A stretch of 64,000 nucleotides of DNA from Pseudarthrobacter defluvii (GTDB lineage: Bacteria; Actinomycetota; Actinomycetes; Actinomycetales; Micrococcaceae): the NCBI RefSeq assembly GCF_030816725.1, contig NZ_JAUSYG010000001.1:2170001-2234000 (forward strand), written 5' to 3'. The stretch's first letter is position 1, and each line of letters starts with the position of its first letter. The translations under genes were made by a program, and so were the position numbers. Under the pieces are notes generated by a model. That model made no database searches. It had not been told where the DNA came from and saw only the letters and a program-made list of their open reading frames with translations. Below are positions 55,835-64,000 of the stretch, piece by piece.

Positions 55835-57043
55835 TCAGGCCAGGGCCTGGACGGCTTTTTCGATGGCAGCAATGGATTCCTCGATAACCGGCAGCCCGGT
55901 GGCGTAGGAGATCCGGAAGTACGGGCCGAGGCCGTAGGCCGAGCCCTGGATGACGGCCACGGAGGCGGCATCCAGCAGGTAAAGGGTGAAGTCCTCGTCG
56001 TTGGTGATCCGCCTGCCTTCCGGCGTCGTCCTACCGATGACCCCGGCGCAGTTGACGTACGCGTAAAAGGCGCCGTCCGGCGTCGTGCACTGCAAACCTT
56101 CGATGCTATTCAGGCCGGCAACTGCGGCGTCGCGCCGCTCCTGGTAAACCTCCACGCTGTCGCGGACAAATGCCTGGTCGCCGGTGAGCGCCGCGGCAGC
56201 GGCTGCCTGGCTGACCGAGGACGGGCAGGAGGACATCTGGGACTGCAGCTTGTTGATGGCAGCAACCAGCGGTGCCGGGCCACCGGCGTAGCCCAGCCGC
56301 CACCCGGTCATCGCGTATGCCTTGGAAACCCCGTTGGTGACCAGGACCCGGTCCTTGAGTTCGGGCGCCACGGCCACCAGGCTGGTGATGGGTTCGGTGC
56401 CGAAGTGGATCTCGTCGTAGATCTCGTCCGTGAGGATGTAGACGGATGGGTGCCCCTTTAGGACGGCAGCGAGGCCGGCCAGTTCCTGGCGGGAGTAGAC
56501 CGCGCCAGTGGGGTTGGAGGGCGTATTGAGGATGACCCACTTCGTATGCCCCGTCAGGGCTTGTTCCAGGGCGTCGGGGGTGAGCTTGAAGCCGGTGTCC
56601 TCGCCGCAGGGGACAATCACGGGAGTGCCTTCGTTCGCCAGCACCATGTCCGGATAGGAGACCCAGTACGGTGCGGGGATCACCACCTCGTCCCCTGCAT
56701 TGAGGGTGGCCATGAAGGCTGTGAAGATGACCTGCTTGCCACCGCCGCCGATCGTGATCTCGGCATGCGTGTACTGTTGCCCGGTTTTGCGCTCCAGCGT
56801 CTGAAGGATGGCCTTCTGGAGTTGGGGCGTCCCGGTGACGGACGTGTACTTGGTTTCGCCGCGGCCGATGGCGTCGATGGCCGCGTCCTTGATGTGCTGC
56901 GGGGTATCGAAGTCCGGTTCGCCGACCGTCAGGTCCAGGATCCGCCGGCCTTCGGCTTTGAGCTCCCGCACTCGGGCCGCCGCAGCAACGCTCGGCGAGG
57001 ACTTGATACGGGTTACGCGTGAGGCGGGCACGAATTCAGGCAT
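55835..57043 (-). CDS. Class I PLP-dependent aminotransferase (aspartate-type)
   Basis: 402 residues. LTVGEPDFDTPQHIKDAAID, TKYTSVTGTPQLQKA, LNTPSNPTGAVYSRQELAG, LTDEIYDEIHFG with Asp/Tyr, and the PLP-binding Lys in TNGVSKAYAMTGWRLGYAGG. Resembles bacterial 1-beta aspartate aminotransferases with broad specificity. With the aldolase behind it, it may convert a 4-substituted glutamate to the 2-oxoacid (inference). Confidence 0.92.
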   Translation of the reverse strand: MPEFVPASRVTRIKSSPSVAAAARVRELKAEGRRILDLTVGEPDFDTPQHIKDAAIDAIGRGETKYTSVTGTPQLQKAILQTLERKTGQQYTHAEITIGGGGKQVIFTAFMATLNAGDEVVIPAPYWVSYPDMVLANEGTPVIVPCGEDTGFKLTPDALEQALTGHTKWVILNTPSNPTGAVYSRQELAGLAAVLKGHPSVYILTDEIYDEIHFGTEPITSLVAVAPELKDRVLVTNGVSKAYAMTGWRLGYAGGPAPLVAAINKLQSQMSSCPSSVSQAAAAAALTGDQAFVRDSVEVYQERRDAAVAGLNSIEGLQCTTPDGAFYAYVNCAGVIGRTTPEGRRITNDEDFTLYLLDAASVAVIQGSAYGLGPYFRISYATGLPVIEESIAAIEKAVQALA

Positions 57044-57122
57044 GTTCTCTTCCAGGGTTCCGGGTCGGATGAGTGTGGTTCATTCGAGCCTAGGGAAGGA
57101 GGGAGCAGCTTGGATAAGACCT

Positions 57123-57194
57123 AAAGTGCGTGGACAGATAAGCAGTCCTTATGACGGGCCGGCCACATCATTCCCCTATAACTCCACGCACTTT
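57123..57194. promoter_or_regulatory. 12-bp inverted repeat upstream of the aminotransferase
   Basis: AAAGTGCGTGGA (57123-57134) and its exact complement TCCACGCACTTT (57183-57194) flank 48 bp of spacer that includes CTATAA. Sits 80-150 bp before the aminotransferase gene. Possible operator for a looping regulator; the regulator is unknown. Confidence 0.55.
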
Positions 57195-57334
57195 CGGTAT
57201 TGCCCGGCCGGCTTTGATGCGGCGTAACGTGCAGGGAGGACAACGGTGCCGCACACAGTACGACGGCGGCCCCGCGCGTTATGCAAGATCCGGCAGCGGA
57301 CGGATAGGAACGGTTATGGATCCTAGGAGCAGAG

Positions 57335-57889
57335 TTGGCTGGCAGCCAGACACACAAGCGGATGCATCCGCTTTCAGGACGCAGCAGGACGGGCGGCGAG
57401 GCGCCGCACGCTTACCGGTACCAGGGCCCTCCAAAACCGGACCCGGCCGCCGCCCGGACCCGGGAAGTCCTGGCCCTGCTGGCCCAGCAGCGGAGGATGC
57501 TTGCCCTCCGGTCCAGCCGGGTGCGTGACCTGGCCAACGAGCTGCACGAGCGAGTTGCCCAGGCCGTCTGCGACGGCGCGAAAGCCGCCGCAGTCGCGAA
57601 GGCCTCCGGTATGCTTGCCACCGCCGTCCGCAGCGTCGCCTTGGCCCGTGAGGAACTGTACCCGTCGGGGCAGGGCCGGGCTGAACAGCTTCGCCTCATC
57701 GCAGAACTGGCCGCGGACCTGGCCGCAGCCGCTGACGCACGCGGCGCCCTGGAGCAGAAGCGCACCGAAGTCCTTGCCATGGCCAGGAAGTCCCGGCTCC
57801 TTGATGACTACCAACTTGCTGCGGCAAGCGGCCTGAAATCCGACGAAATCCGCAAGATGACCAGGGGCGTGGGTCTGCGGGTGGCCTAG
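57335..57889 (+). CDS. Helical protein of unknown function
   Basis: 184 residues. Basic disordered N-terminus, then long Ala-rich helices (EVLALLAQQRRMLALRSSRV, AEQLRLIAELAADLAAAADA) and two helix-turn-helix-like segments (AVAKASGMLATAVRSVALAR, QLAAASGLKSDEIRKMTRGV). Looks like a coiled-coil DNA- or nucleoid-associated protein. No family recognised. A longer upstream start is possible. Confidence 0.55.
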   Translation: MAGSQTHKRMHPLSGRSRTGGEAPHAYRYQGPPKPDPAAARTREVLALLAQQRRMLALRSSRVRDLANELHERVAQAVCDGAKAAAVAKASGMLATAVRSVALAREELYPSGQGRAEQLRLIAELAADLAAAADARGALEQKRTEVLAMARKSRLLDDYQLAAASGLKSDEIRKMTRGVGLRVA

Positions 57890-58016
57890 CAGGTTGATCG
57901 GCCTGGGCTGCTGCTCACCAAGGACACTTTGGCGGTGCGTCCATGATCGGCGTTCCAGCCTGGGGCTCCAGTTTGATCGTCCTGGCCGGGGAATCGCTTA
58001 TGGCGCATCGTCTGCC

Positions 58017-58955
58017 ATGGGCTGGATCGACGTCACCTTGAAGGTCATAGTGGCCGGAGCCCTAGGATTTCTCTGTTTCCCGTGGATAGTCTGGGAAAGA
58101 ACGCCACCCTACGCGAAGTTCAGTGAGAATGTGATCGAAGCCGACGCTGCGGTAATCGCCCGAAACAATGTCACCCTATTGGGCCAGGCTGACGGGCCTG
58201 TGTTGATGTTTGCCCACGGCTTCGGCTGCGATCAGACCATATGGCGCAAGTTTCTCCCCTACTTCGTTGATGACTACCGGTTGGTGCTTTTTGATCATGT
58301 TGGCGCAGGACACTCCGACATCAGCGCCTATGACTGGGAGAAGTACGAATCCCTGAAGGGGTACGCGACGGACCTTCTGGAGATCTGCGCAGCCCTTGAA
58401 CTTGAGGACGTCATCCTGGTGGGACACAGCGTCAGCACCATGATCGCCGTGGTCGCCGCAGCCCAAGAACCCACCCGGTTTTCCCACCTGATCCTGCTGG
58501 CTCCTTCACCCCGCCATACGGACGACCCCTACGACGGCTACATCGGAGGGTTTTCGCGGGAAGACATCGTGGGCCTTCTGGCTTCTCTGGACCGCGACTA
58601 TTTCGCCTGGGCCGCGGCCCTGGCACCGATCGTCATGGGCAACCCGCAAGAGCCGGAACTAGCGGAAGACCTGCGTGCCAGCTTCTGCCAGACAGACCCG
58701 GCCATCGCCCGACACTTCGCCGAAGTAACATTCTTCTCCGACACCCGCCCCGAACTGAGAAAGCTGCACACCAACTGCCTCATTCTGCAGTGCTCCGACG
58801 ACCGGCTAGCCCCGCCGGAGGTGGGCGCCTACCTGCACAAGAACCTGGAACACAGCACCCTGGTGCAGCTTCGGGCAACAGGGCACTGCCCCCACATAAG
58901 CGCGCCGGAGGAAACGGCGCACGCGATTCTGCACTACCTCGACACGCACTCCTGA
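58017..58955 (+). CDS. RsbQ-like alpha/beta hydrolase with membrane anchor
   Basis: 312 residues from ATG 58017. The core is RsbQ/KAI2-type: ARNNVTLLGQADGPVLMFAH, GFGCDQTIWRKFLPYF, LFDHVGAGHSDISAY. Triad: Ser138 in GHSVSTMI, Asp262 in SDDRLAPP, His in GHCPHIS near 290. RsbQ relatives are about 270 residues and cytosolic. This one has a 45-residue extension with one membrane-spanning stretch (LKVIVAGALGFLCFPWIVW). RsbQ acts with RsbP in energy-stress signalling in Bacillus; no PP2C partner is nearby. Function here is open. Confidence 0.85.
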   Translation: MGWIDVTLKVIVAGALGFLCFPWIVWERTPPYAKFSENVIEADAAVIARNNVTLLGQADGPVLMFAHGFGCDQTIWRKFLPYFVDDYRLVLFDHVGAGHSDISAYDWEKYESLKGYATDLLEICAALELEDVILVGHSVSTMIAVVAAAQEPTRFSHLILLAPSPRHTDDPYDGYIGGFSREDIVGLLASLDRDYFAWAAALAPIVMGNPQEPELAEDLRASFCQTDPAIARHFAEVTFFSDTRPELRKLHTNCLILQCSDDRLAPPEVGAYLHKNLEHSTLVQLRATGHCPHISAPEETAHAILHYLDTHS

Positions 58956-59194
58956 GAGCGGTCCAGCCTTACTGAATCTGCCTTGCCGGCCTTTGTATTT
59001 GGCCAGGGCAGAGGCTCTGAAAAGGAGACCCCTGGCATCACGGTCGGGCGTTTTCTCTCACTGGCAGGGCTTGACAGCGCCCTCCCCGCGCAGTGGGGAC
59101 GTTTTACCCGCAGTGGCTGGCGCCGGACATCCCACTTGGAGGCGTGGTGCCTGCAAGGGTAGCCTCGGCCGCCCTCCGGAGCCATGATGGCACT

Positions 59195-59506
59195 ATGACT
59201 AATCCCCTACGGAAGCTGTCCGCCGCCGAGCTCGCCGAAGCCGGGCTCACGGGCTGGCACTTGACCGGCGAGGCCCTCACCGCCACCTTCAAGACCCGGG
59301 AGTTCTTCACCGGGCTGGAGCTCGTGAACCGCATCGGAGCCTCCGCCGAGGAGGCCAACCACCACCCCGACCTCACGCTCACCTACCCTGAGGTACGCGT
59401 CAGGCTCTTGAGCCACGATGTCGGCGGGATCACCAGCCGCGACATCGACCTGGCCCGCACCATCAGCGGCCACGCCGCGGACCTCGGGGTCGCCGCAACG
59501 GAGTAA
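59195..59506 (+). CDS. Pterin-4a-carbinolamine dehydratase
   Basis: 103 residues from ATG 59195. The family signature is clear: EANHHPDLTLTYPEVRVRLL with HH-P, then SHDVGGITSRDIDLARTI. Dehydrates 4a-hydroxytetrahydrobiopterin in pterin recycling for aromatic hydroxylases, although in many bacteria the role is unclear. The adjoining minus-strand hydrolase is truncated exactly past its stop. Confidence 0.94.
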   Translation: MTNPLRKLSAAELAEAGLTGWHLTGEALTATFKTREFFTGLELVNRIGASAEEANHHPDLTLTYPEVRVRLLSHDVGGITSRDIDLARTISGHAADLGVAATE

Positions 59507-60141
59507 GTCCGCGCCGTCGAGCAGGGCGAAGGCTCGTCGGGGCGCAAAAGCGGCCTTGACGGAATCTTCATTATTGGCGGCGGGCACGCTGGGGTCGATG
59601 CCGACAACTGCGGATACTTCGCCGGGATACCGGTTGGCATAGTCGAGCGTGTAGAAGCCGGCGATCGAATGTCCGGCCAAAACGTACGGTTTTCCGATGT
59701 CGAGGGAGGAGAGGGCCTCATGGAGTTCAGTGCTGATGTTCGTTAGGGTCCGTTCGCGGGCGCTCATATCGCTGTAGCCGTATCCGAAGCCTTCGACGAC
59801 GATGACGTCGTAGGAGCTCAGTTCCCGGATCAGGGGTGCAAAGTCCAACGCCGGAGCTATCGTGCCTAGACCGCTGAGCAGTACAAGGGGTTGTGCACCT
59901 TCGGTGCCAGCCCGGTAAACGTTCACCGCGCCGTCCGCGACCTTTAAGAGGTCGCCGTAAGGGGCAATGCTCGACTTCTCCTGTTGTTCGAGGAAGGAGT
60001 TGGCTGCTGTGGTGCAAGAGTCATTCCCAGCGCGGTATGAGCAAGGATGCCTGTGACTTTCAGCGCGCGGAGTGGCCGGCGGCGCCTTACGGTTGTTGGT
60101 TCGGTTGCAGGGTGTGATAGGTGACGGCTGACCTGTGACAT
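59507..60141 (-). pseudogene. Alpha/beta hydrolase, frameshifted and 3'-truncated
   Basis: Begins at ATG 60141 with a basic N-terminus and a membrane or signal segment (ALKVTGILAHTALGMTL). After a frameshift near 60020 the protein continues NSFLEQQEKSSIAPYGDLLK, then VLLSGLGTIAPALDFAPLIR, the nucleophile Ser in LAGHSIAGFYTLDY and VVGIDPSVPAANNEDSVKAA. It ends abruptly near 59510, where the pterin dehydratase gene begins on the opposite strand. The Asp and His of the triad are lost. Homologues are about 300 residues. Confidence 0.85.
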
Positions 60142-60531
60142 GGGGACGTTTCCAGACTTGAGGATGTTCGGATGAAGTGAGAGCCCGTTCAAAGGCGGGC
60201 CATTCGCCCGAATGACATCGCCCCCCGACGAGGGAAGGGAAGTCCTGCAGGCGTGTCGTGTTGTCGCTGAATTGGCATTCATGTGTGCGTGAAGGACCTG
60301 TTGCGCTGGGTGTGAACCGAGAGCGAGTGGGTTTGCCAACACCTTGAAGACATACCCCCGGGGTATAGGTCAAGGGTGGTACCTGGATTGTGGAATCGCT
60401 TGATTCCCCGCGCGCGCCGAGCATCGGGAGTTAGCGTGGGGTGCAGGTGAACCCGTGGGCTGACGCCTTTGGGCAGTGCCCCGGGACCTTAGGCTCCATT
60501 GCAGCCAACACGTGGCGAGTCGGTCGGGGAA
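60142..60531. other. Intergenic region with an orphan CsoR-type operator
   Basis: About 390 bp. The only clear signal is the palindrome at 60352-60366. No gene of reasonable quality is present on either strand. Confidence 0.5.
60352..60366. promoter_or_regulatory. CsoR/CstR-like operator palindrome
   Basis: ATACCCCCGGGGTAT, a 7-1-7 palindrome of the TACCCC/GGGGTA type bound by CsoR-family repressors (copper, sulphane). No CsoR gene, copper ATPase or rhodanese lies nearby, so its target has probably been lost. Confidence 0.55.
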
Positions 60532-61184
60532 TTAATTCGGTTCCTCTCCTGCTGGCGACACCGCATTCAACTGGTGGGCAGTGGTTGCTGACCTGCTTTG
60601 GAGCATCCAGAGGGCGAGCCAGACGACCGAGGCGCCCAGTAGCGCCAGGGCCAGATCAAGTGCCAGCTCCGGGACGAAGTTGCGTAGCGCACCCCGGATC
60701 CCAACAATCGCCTACGGCATCGCAACCATTCCAATCGCGCTTTGCCGTCCCGTAGCAGCGCCAGAGAATACAGGATTGATCCGAGTAGGAAGATCATTGA
60801 GGCTGCCACAAAGGCTGTTCCGAGCGGACCTGCCCGCAACGTAGCGATCTGGGAGGGGTCGAGTCGGACAAATACCAGGTTGATCACCCATTCCACGCCG
60901 GTCGCGGCGGCGAGTCCCAGGACGTTCAGCACGAGGGCGACCGCGGAAAACTTTGATGATTGGCGCAGGGCAACCGCGGCTAGGCCGATGACCAGAATGA
61001 TTGCGAGTGCCTGTGCCAGGGGCGCAGCAAGCTGCGTCGCTGAATTGAGTGGAATCAGTTCGGCACGCTTGGCCGCATTGACGAACAGGACCGCGGCTGC
61101 GGCCAGGCCCGTAACTGCTGCGAGGCGGACCGGAAACGGGGCAGGTGTTTGTCTGTCGAGAGTTGGGCTGGCGGTAGTCAACAT
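60532..61184 (-). pseudogene. Multi-pass membrane protein, decayed at the 3' end
   Basis: First 140 residues are sound: FPVRLAAVTGLAAAAVLFVN, LAQALAIILVIGLAAVAL, KFSAVALVLNVLGLAAATGV and GTAFVAASMIFLLGSILYSL, like DUF4386-type proteins. After LLRDGKA the frame is wrong; the neighbouring frame gives the true end (IGMVAMP, then a TAG, then AIVGIRGALRNFVPELALDL and ALLGASVVWLALWMLQ). Thus one indel and one nonsense change. Same orientation and probably same operon as the DUF4386 gene upstream. Confidence 0.75.
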
Positions 61185-61324
61185 GGGGTTCTTCTTTCGT
61201 GGGGGTGTAGCGGATTGCGGCGATGGGACTGGCGCATCCTTTGTCAGGACAGGTCAGTTCCCTTATTGGATGTGAAAGTGCGCATTTGGATCTGATCCTT
61301 TTCAGGATGCGGGTGTTTTGATCG

Positions 61325-62077
61325 TTAGGCGGGGGCGTCACTGCGGGCGGGCATCGTGACGGCAGGCGCCATTCCTGTCGTGATGGGACTGGGCCTGAAG
61401 CCTTTGGCGACCAGCCAAATGCCCAGCGAAAATTCCCAGAGCGCAAGCAGGAGTGCGCCGATCCCGGACAGTAAGGACACTGGTCCCCAGAGTCCGAACA
61501 GCGTTCCGGCAACAGAAGCGACGAGCAGGGGCGCTCCAATAAATCCCAGCATGGGAAGAATCCGCGGCACCAGCCGCGACTTGTACATCAGGGAGCCCAA
61601 CAGCAGGGCGTTCAGGGCCGGGAGGAAGCCCTGTCCGAGGACCGTGGTCCAGGTGTGCAGGGAGAGCAATGCCTGCCCTGTGGTCAACGCATCTGCTCCG
61701 GCTCCGGCCTGCCGCAGGGTCACAATGGAGAGGAGGGCCACGACACCGGCGAAGATGGTGGCGGCCTCCAGTACCCGCACGCTGACGAAGCCCAGCGCGA
61801 GCCCTTCGTTCTGCCTCTTGATCACCGGGTACAGCGCGACGCCAGTGCCGATGCAAGCAAGGGCCACGATGATCTCGAGGACGCCACCGAAGATGATGGC
61901 GGTGTCCGGTCCCGGTCCGGCGATGTAGTTAGGGTCCGTTCGCACCGGACCGTAGAGAGCGAGTGTCGGGATCGAGATAAAGGTGATCAGGTAGAGCACG
62001 CCCGCGGCCAGCGCGGTCTTTCGCAGCGAGCCCATCGGGACTCGTTTCGTTGCTGCTAAAGGGTCGATGCTTGTCAT
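61325..62077 (-). CDS. DUF4386-family membrane protein
   Basis: 250 residues from ATG 62077, AAGGAGA upstream. Six or more membrane segments: TALAAGVLYLITFISIPTLA, TAIIFGGVLEIIVALACIGT, LEAATIFAGVVALLSIVTLR, LPALNALLLGSLMYK, APLLVASVAGTLFGLW, SLLSGIGALLLALWEFSLGI. DUF4386 proteins have no known function. Lies between the LuxR/small-protein pair and a decayed relative, suggesting an operon of membrane proteins controlled by the LuxR regulator. Confidence 0.88.
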   Translation of the reverse strand: MTSIDPLAATKRVPMGSLRKTALAAGVLYLITFISIPTLALYGPVRTDPNYIAGPGPDTAIIFGGVLEIIVALACIGTGVALYPVIKRQNEGLALGFVSVRVLEAATIFAGVVALLSIVTLRQAGAGADALTTGQALLSLHTWTTVLGQGFLPALNALLLGSLMYKSRLVPRILPMLGFIGAPLLVASVAGTLFGLWGPVSLLSGIGALLLALWEFSLGIWLVAKGFRPSPITTGMAPAVTMPARSDAPA

Positions 62078-62116
62078 GGTGTCGTTCTCCTTCGTGGAAT
62101 GCCTGGGGAGCATGAG

Positions 62117-62383
62117 CTATCGGGGCTCTGTGGTGGACTCGGGCTTGTCGGGTTCAACCTGAGTGACAGAAATCAGCGGCAGGCCGATATCGCGCACTTT
62201 TTGGAGCAGACCATGCAGTGCGGCCTGGTCAGCCACGTGGCCGTGGAGGATTGTGGTGCCGTCGTTTTCGTTCGTCAGGCTCAGTGCGTCGAACCAGGCA
62301 GTCCACCGGGAATCCAGGTGGCCTTCGAGTCGAATGTCGTACCATCCGGAGTTGTGGTGATGGCCGGTCGGTATTTCGCTCAC
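62117..62383 (-). CDS. Small conserved-looking protein linked to LuxR/DUF4386
   Basis: 88 residues from GTG 62383 with GGAG upstream. A short His-rich start (PTGHHHNSGWYDIRLEGHLD), then beta-strand pattern and RWTAWFDALSLTNENDGTTI, LHGHVADQAALHGLLQKVRD and LGLPLISV-type end: a two-layer sandwich of about 80 residues seen in actinobacterial operons beside DUF4386 proteins. Function unknown. Confidence 0.78.
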   Translation of the reverse strand: MSEIPTGHHHNSGWYDIRLEGHLDSRWTAWFDALSLTNENDGTTILHGHVADQAALHGLLQKVRDIGLPLISVTQVEPDKPESTTEPR

Positions 62384-62580
62384 GGCGCTCCTTTCACTGT
62401 GTCCGACTGGATGGACCTCAGCCGGCGTTGCGGCTGTTTCGTTGTCCTGATCGAACGGTAGAAGGAGACCTAATGACCACGCGTCATCACACATGGTGAT
62501 TAGCGTGGTGATTTATTCACCGGGCCTTGTCATGCCATATTCCGTCCATCCGCGGCGGCCCGGGCTGGCCGGTTGCCGGA

Positions 62581-64000
62581 TCAGGACAACAGGCCCAGTT
62601 CTTCGGCCCTGCGGACCGCTGCGCGACGGCTGTTCACACCGAGCTTGGCGTAGATATGACTGGTGTGCGTCCGCACCGTGTTCAGGGACACCGTGAGTTC
62701 GTGAGCGATGCCCGGACCGTCGAGGTCCGTTCCGAGCAGCCGGAGAACGTCCAGCTCGCGTTCACTCAGCGGCTCGATCAAGCCCTGATTGACGGGTGCG
62801 GTCTCTTCGGTGTTGTTGTTCATTGCCGTCAGGAGCCGGCGGAGGTAGCCCGGGGCTGTCCGTTGTTTCACAGCCGCCCTGAGCAGTGAAGCCATCGGTG
62901 CGCCTTCATCAGCGAAAATCCGAACGTAGCCCTCCGGCTCGGACAACGCTGCGGCTCGCTGCAGGAATGCCAGCGCCGCCGGGATGTCCCCTCGCATCTG
63001 GTCGGCAAGCGCATGAAGCACGAGGATCTCGATGATGCTTCCCGTTCTCCCGCCATCCTCTGCCGCTTGCAGAAGGCGGCCCAGCAGTCGGATTGCCTCG
63101 TCAAGGGAGGGCGTTGAGCGCTCTGCTGTGTGCCGGGCAAGGAGCACCCGGGCAAGAGTGATGTGCTCGAACTCGCGAAGGTAGCTGAGTTCATCTTCCG
63201 CTGTCAGGGCCCGCTCCCGCACCCAGCCGAGCGCTTGCCCCAACCGCCCTTGCGCGACCCAGGTCCGTGCTCTCAAAGCCGGCACCGGACGAACATTGGG
63301 GAAGTAATCGCTGACGTAGAGCCGGTCAGCCTCAGCCAGGAGGTCGAGCGCTCCGGCCGGGTCTCCTTCCGCCTCCCGGATCCGAGCCATCGCGACGCGC
63401 CAGCGATACAGATTTTGCGGCAGCTCGCTGAGGGGACCGAGCTGCTGGCTGCGGACTAGGAGCCGGGCTGCGCCCTGCAGGTCGCCGCGCTCCCGGCAGA
63501 CCCCGCTCATGCCCACATACATGTCGGCTGTCCCCCGCAGAGCCGATCCGTGCTGTTCAGGGACGCGCTCCAGGGCCCGTTCGTAGGTGCGCATGGCGTC
63601 ATTGAGATGTCCCTGGGCCAGCCGGATGTCCGCCAGCGCGATCGCGCATCCAAATGTGTCGGCAAGGTGCCGTGCACGGTGCAGGCCGGCCATGCATTCG
63701 GCATACGCCCGATGGGCTGCCTCGAGCTCCCCACGCCCCCAGTAGGCGAGTCCCAGCAAGCCGGATGCGGCGGCACGGCTGAGATGATCTCCCTCAGGTG
63801 CAAGCTCAAGTGCACGTTGGGCATGACCTGCCGCCCCGGATCCGTCGCCCCGGCCCAGCGCCAGCGCGGCCCGATATACCTCAATCGTCTCGGGAAGGCG
63901 GCGAAATTCCTCCTCGTCGGCGACGACCATTTCCGCTGATCGGCCTTGGATTTCCTTACTCGTATCCGTCAGTGACTTCAGCCACCGTTCGACCTCCCGC
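62581..64000 (-). CDS. LuxR-family regulator (MalT-like), 5' end outside window
   Basis: The frame is open from base 64000 and has no start in the window. TPR-like helical repeats form the sensory half (SGLLGLAYWGRGELEAAHRA, TADMYVGMSGVCRERGDLQG, LVLHALADQMRGDIPAALAF) and a LuxR HTH ends the protein (PLSERELDVLRLLGTDLDGP, ELTVSLNTVRTHTSHIYAKL). MalT-like proteins usually have an N-terminal ATPase, which would lie to the right of the window. It probably controls the following small gene and DUF4386 operon on the same strand. Confidence 0.92.
   Translation of the reverse strand, partial: REVERWLKSLTDTSKEIQGRSAEMVVADEEEFRRLPETIEVYRAALALGRGDGSGAAGHAQRALELAPEGDHLSRAAASGLLGLAYWGRGELEAAHRAYAECMAGLHRARHLADTFGCAIALADIRLAQGHLNDAMRTYERALERVPEQHGSALRGTADMYVGMSGVCRERGDLQGAARLLVRSQQLGPLSELPQNLYRWRVAMARIREAEGDPAGALDLLAEADRLYVSDYFPNVRPVPALRARTWVAQGRLGQALGWVRERALTAEDELSYLREFEHITLARVLLARHTAERSTPSLDEAIRLLGRLLQAAEDGGRTGSIIEILVLHALADQMRGDIPAALAFLQRAAALSEPEGYVRIFADEGAPMASLLRAAVKQRTAPGYLRRLLTAMNNNTEETAPVNQGLIEPLSERELDVLRLLGTDLDGPGIAHELTVSLNTVRTHTSHIYAKLGVNSRRAAVRRAEELGLLS

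Overview
The window is high-GC actinobacterial DNA. Gene content and protein style (a family of GAF-ANTAR regulators, small LysR- and LacI-controlled catabolic operons, EthR/EthA-like pair, DUF4386 and LuxR genes, IS3/IS30/IS110 elements) suggest the Micrococcaceae, most like Arthrobacter or Pseudarthrobacter. This placement is a judgement from protein flavour; no rRNA, complete tRNA or other marker was found.

Layout. 1-6.4 kb: a galactoside operon on the + strand (LacI regulator cut by the window edge, lipoprotein binding protein with a one-base frameshift, two ABC permeases, GH42 beta-galactosidase). 6.7-11.4 kb: a small LacI-HTH/ParB-C-terminus chimera, a secreted GH16 glucanase and an 802-residue secreted PKD/LGFP wall protein with four almost identical 162-bp repeats. 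11.7-18 kb: an HD protein, a GlxA-type AraC regulator split exactly by an IS3-family element, then tautomerase, alpha/beta hydrolase, quinone reductase, a ruined MDR reductase and an SDR. 18.2-22.2 kb: hydroxyacyl-CoA dehydrogenase and an EthR-like repressor divergent from a Baeyer-Villiger monooxygenase fused to an alpha/beta hydrolase, with a twin palindromic operator between.

22.5-43.4 kb is accessory DNA and looks worn. It holds three copies of a non-coding repeat carrying a tRNA-Leu-like 3' end (22.6, 24.8 and 42.4 kb), an amidase, an ABC-ATPase remnant, a Doc/antitoxin pair, HPr and a BglG antiterminator next to a truncated 6-phospho-beta-glucosidase, a broken MmyB regulator and cupin with an intact aldo/keto reductase, an IS110 element nested in an IS30 transposase, a methyltransferase, and a cluster of four GAF-ANTAR proteins with several small unknown proteins.

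43.4-57 kb returns to catabolism: an MHS transporter; an idonate/gluconate module (dehydrogenases plus gluconokinase) flanked by 865-bp inverted copies of one SDR gene, one copy broken by a single base; the pxpABC 5-oxoprolinase operon divergent from a LysR gene; and an RraA-type aldolase with an aminotransferase. 57.3-64 kb: a coiled-coil protein, a membrane-anchored RsbQ-like hydrolase, pterin carbinolamine dehydratase, decayed hydrolase and membrane genes, and a DUF4386/small protein/LuxR group running off the right edge.

Two themes recur. One is enzyme plus regulator cassettes with overlapping start/stop codons. The other is gene damage by single-base indels (at least six), IS insertion or truncation. 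Some of the single-base events lie in G or T runs and could be sequencing errors.
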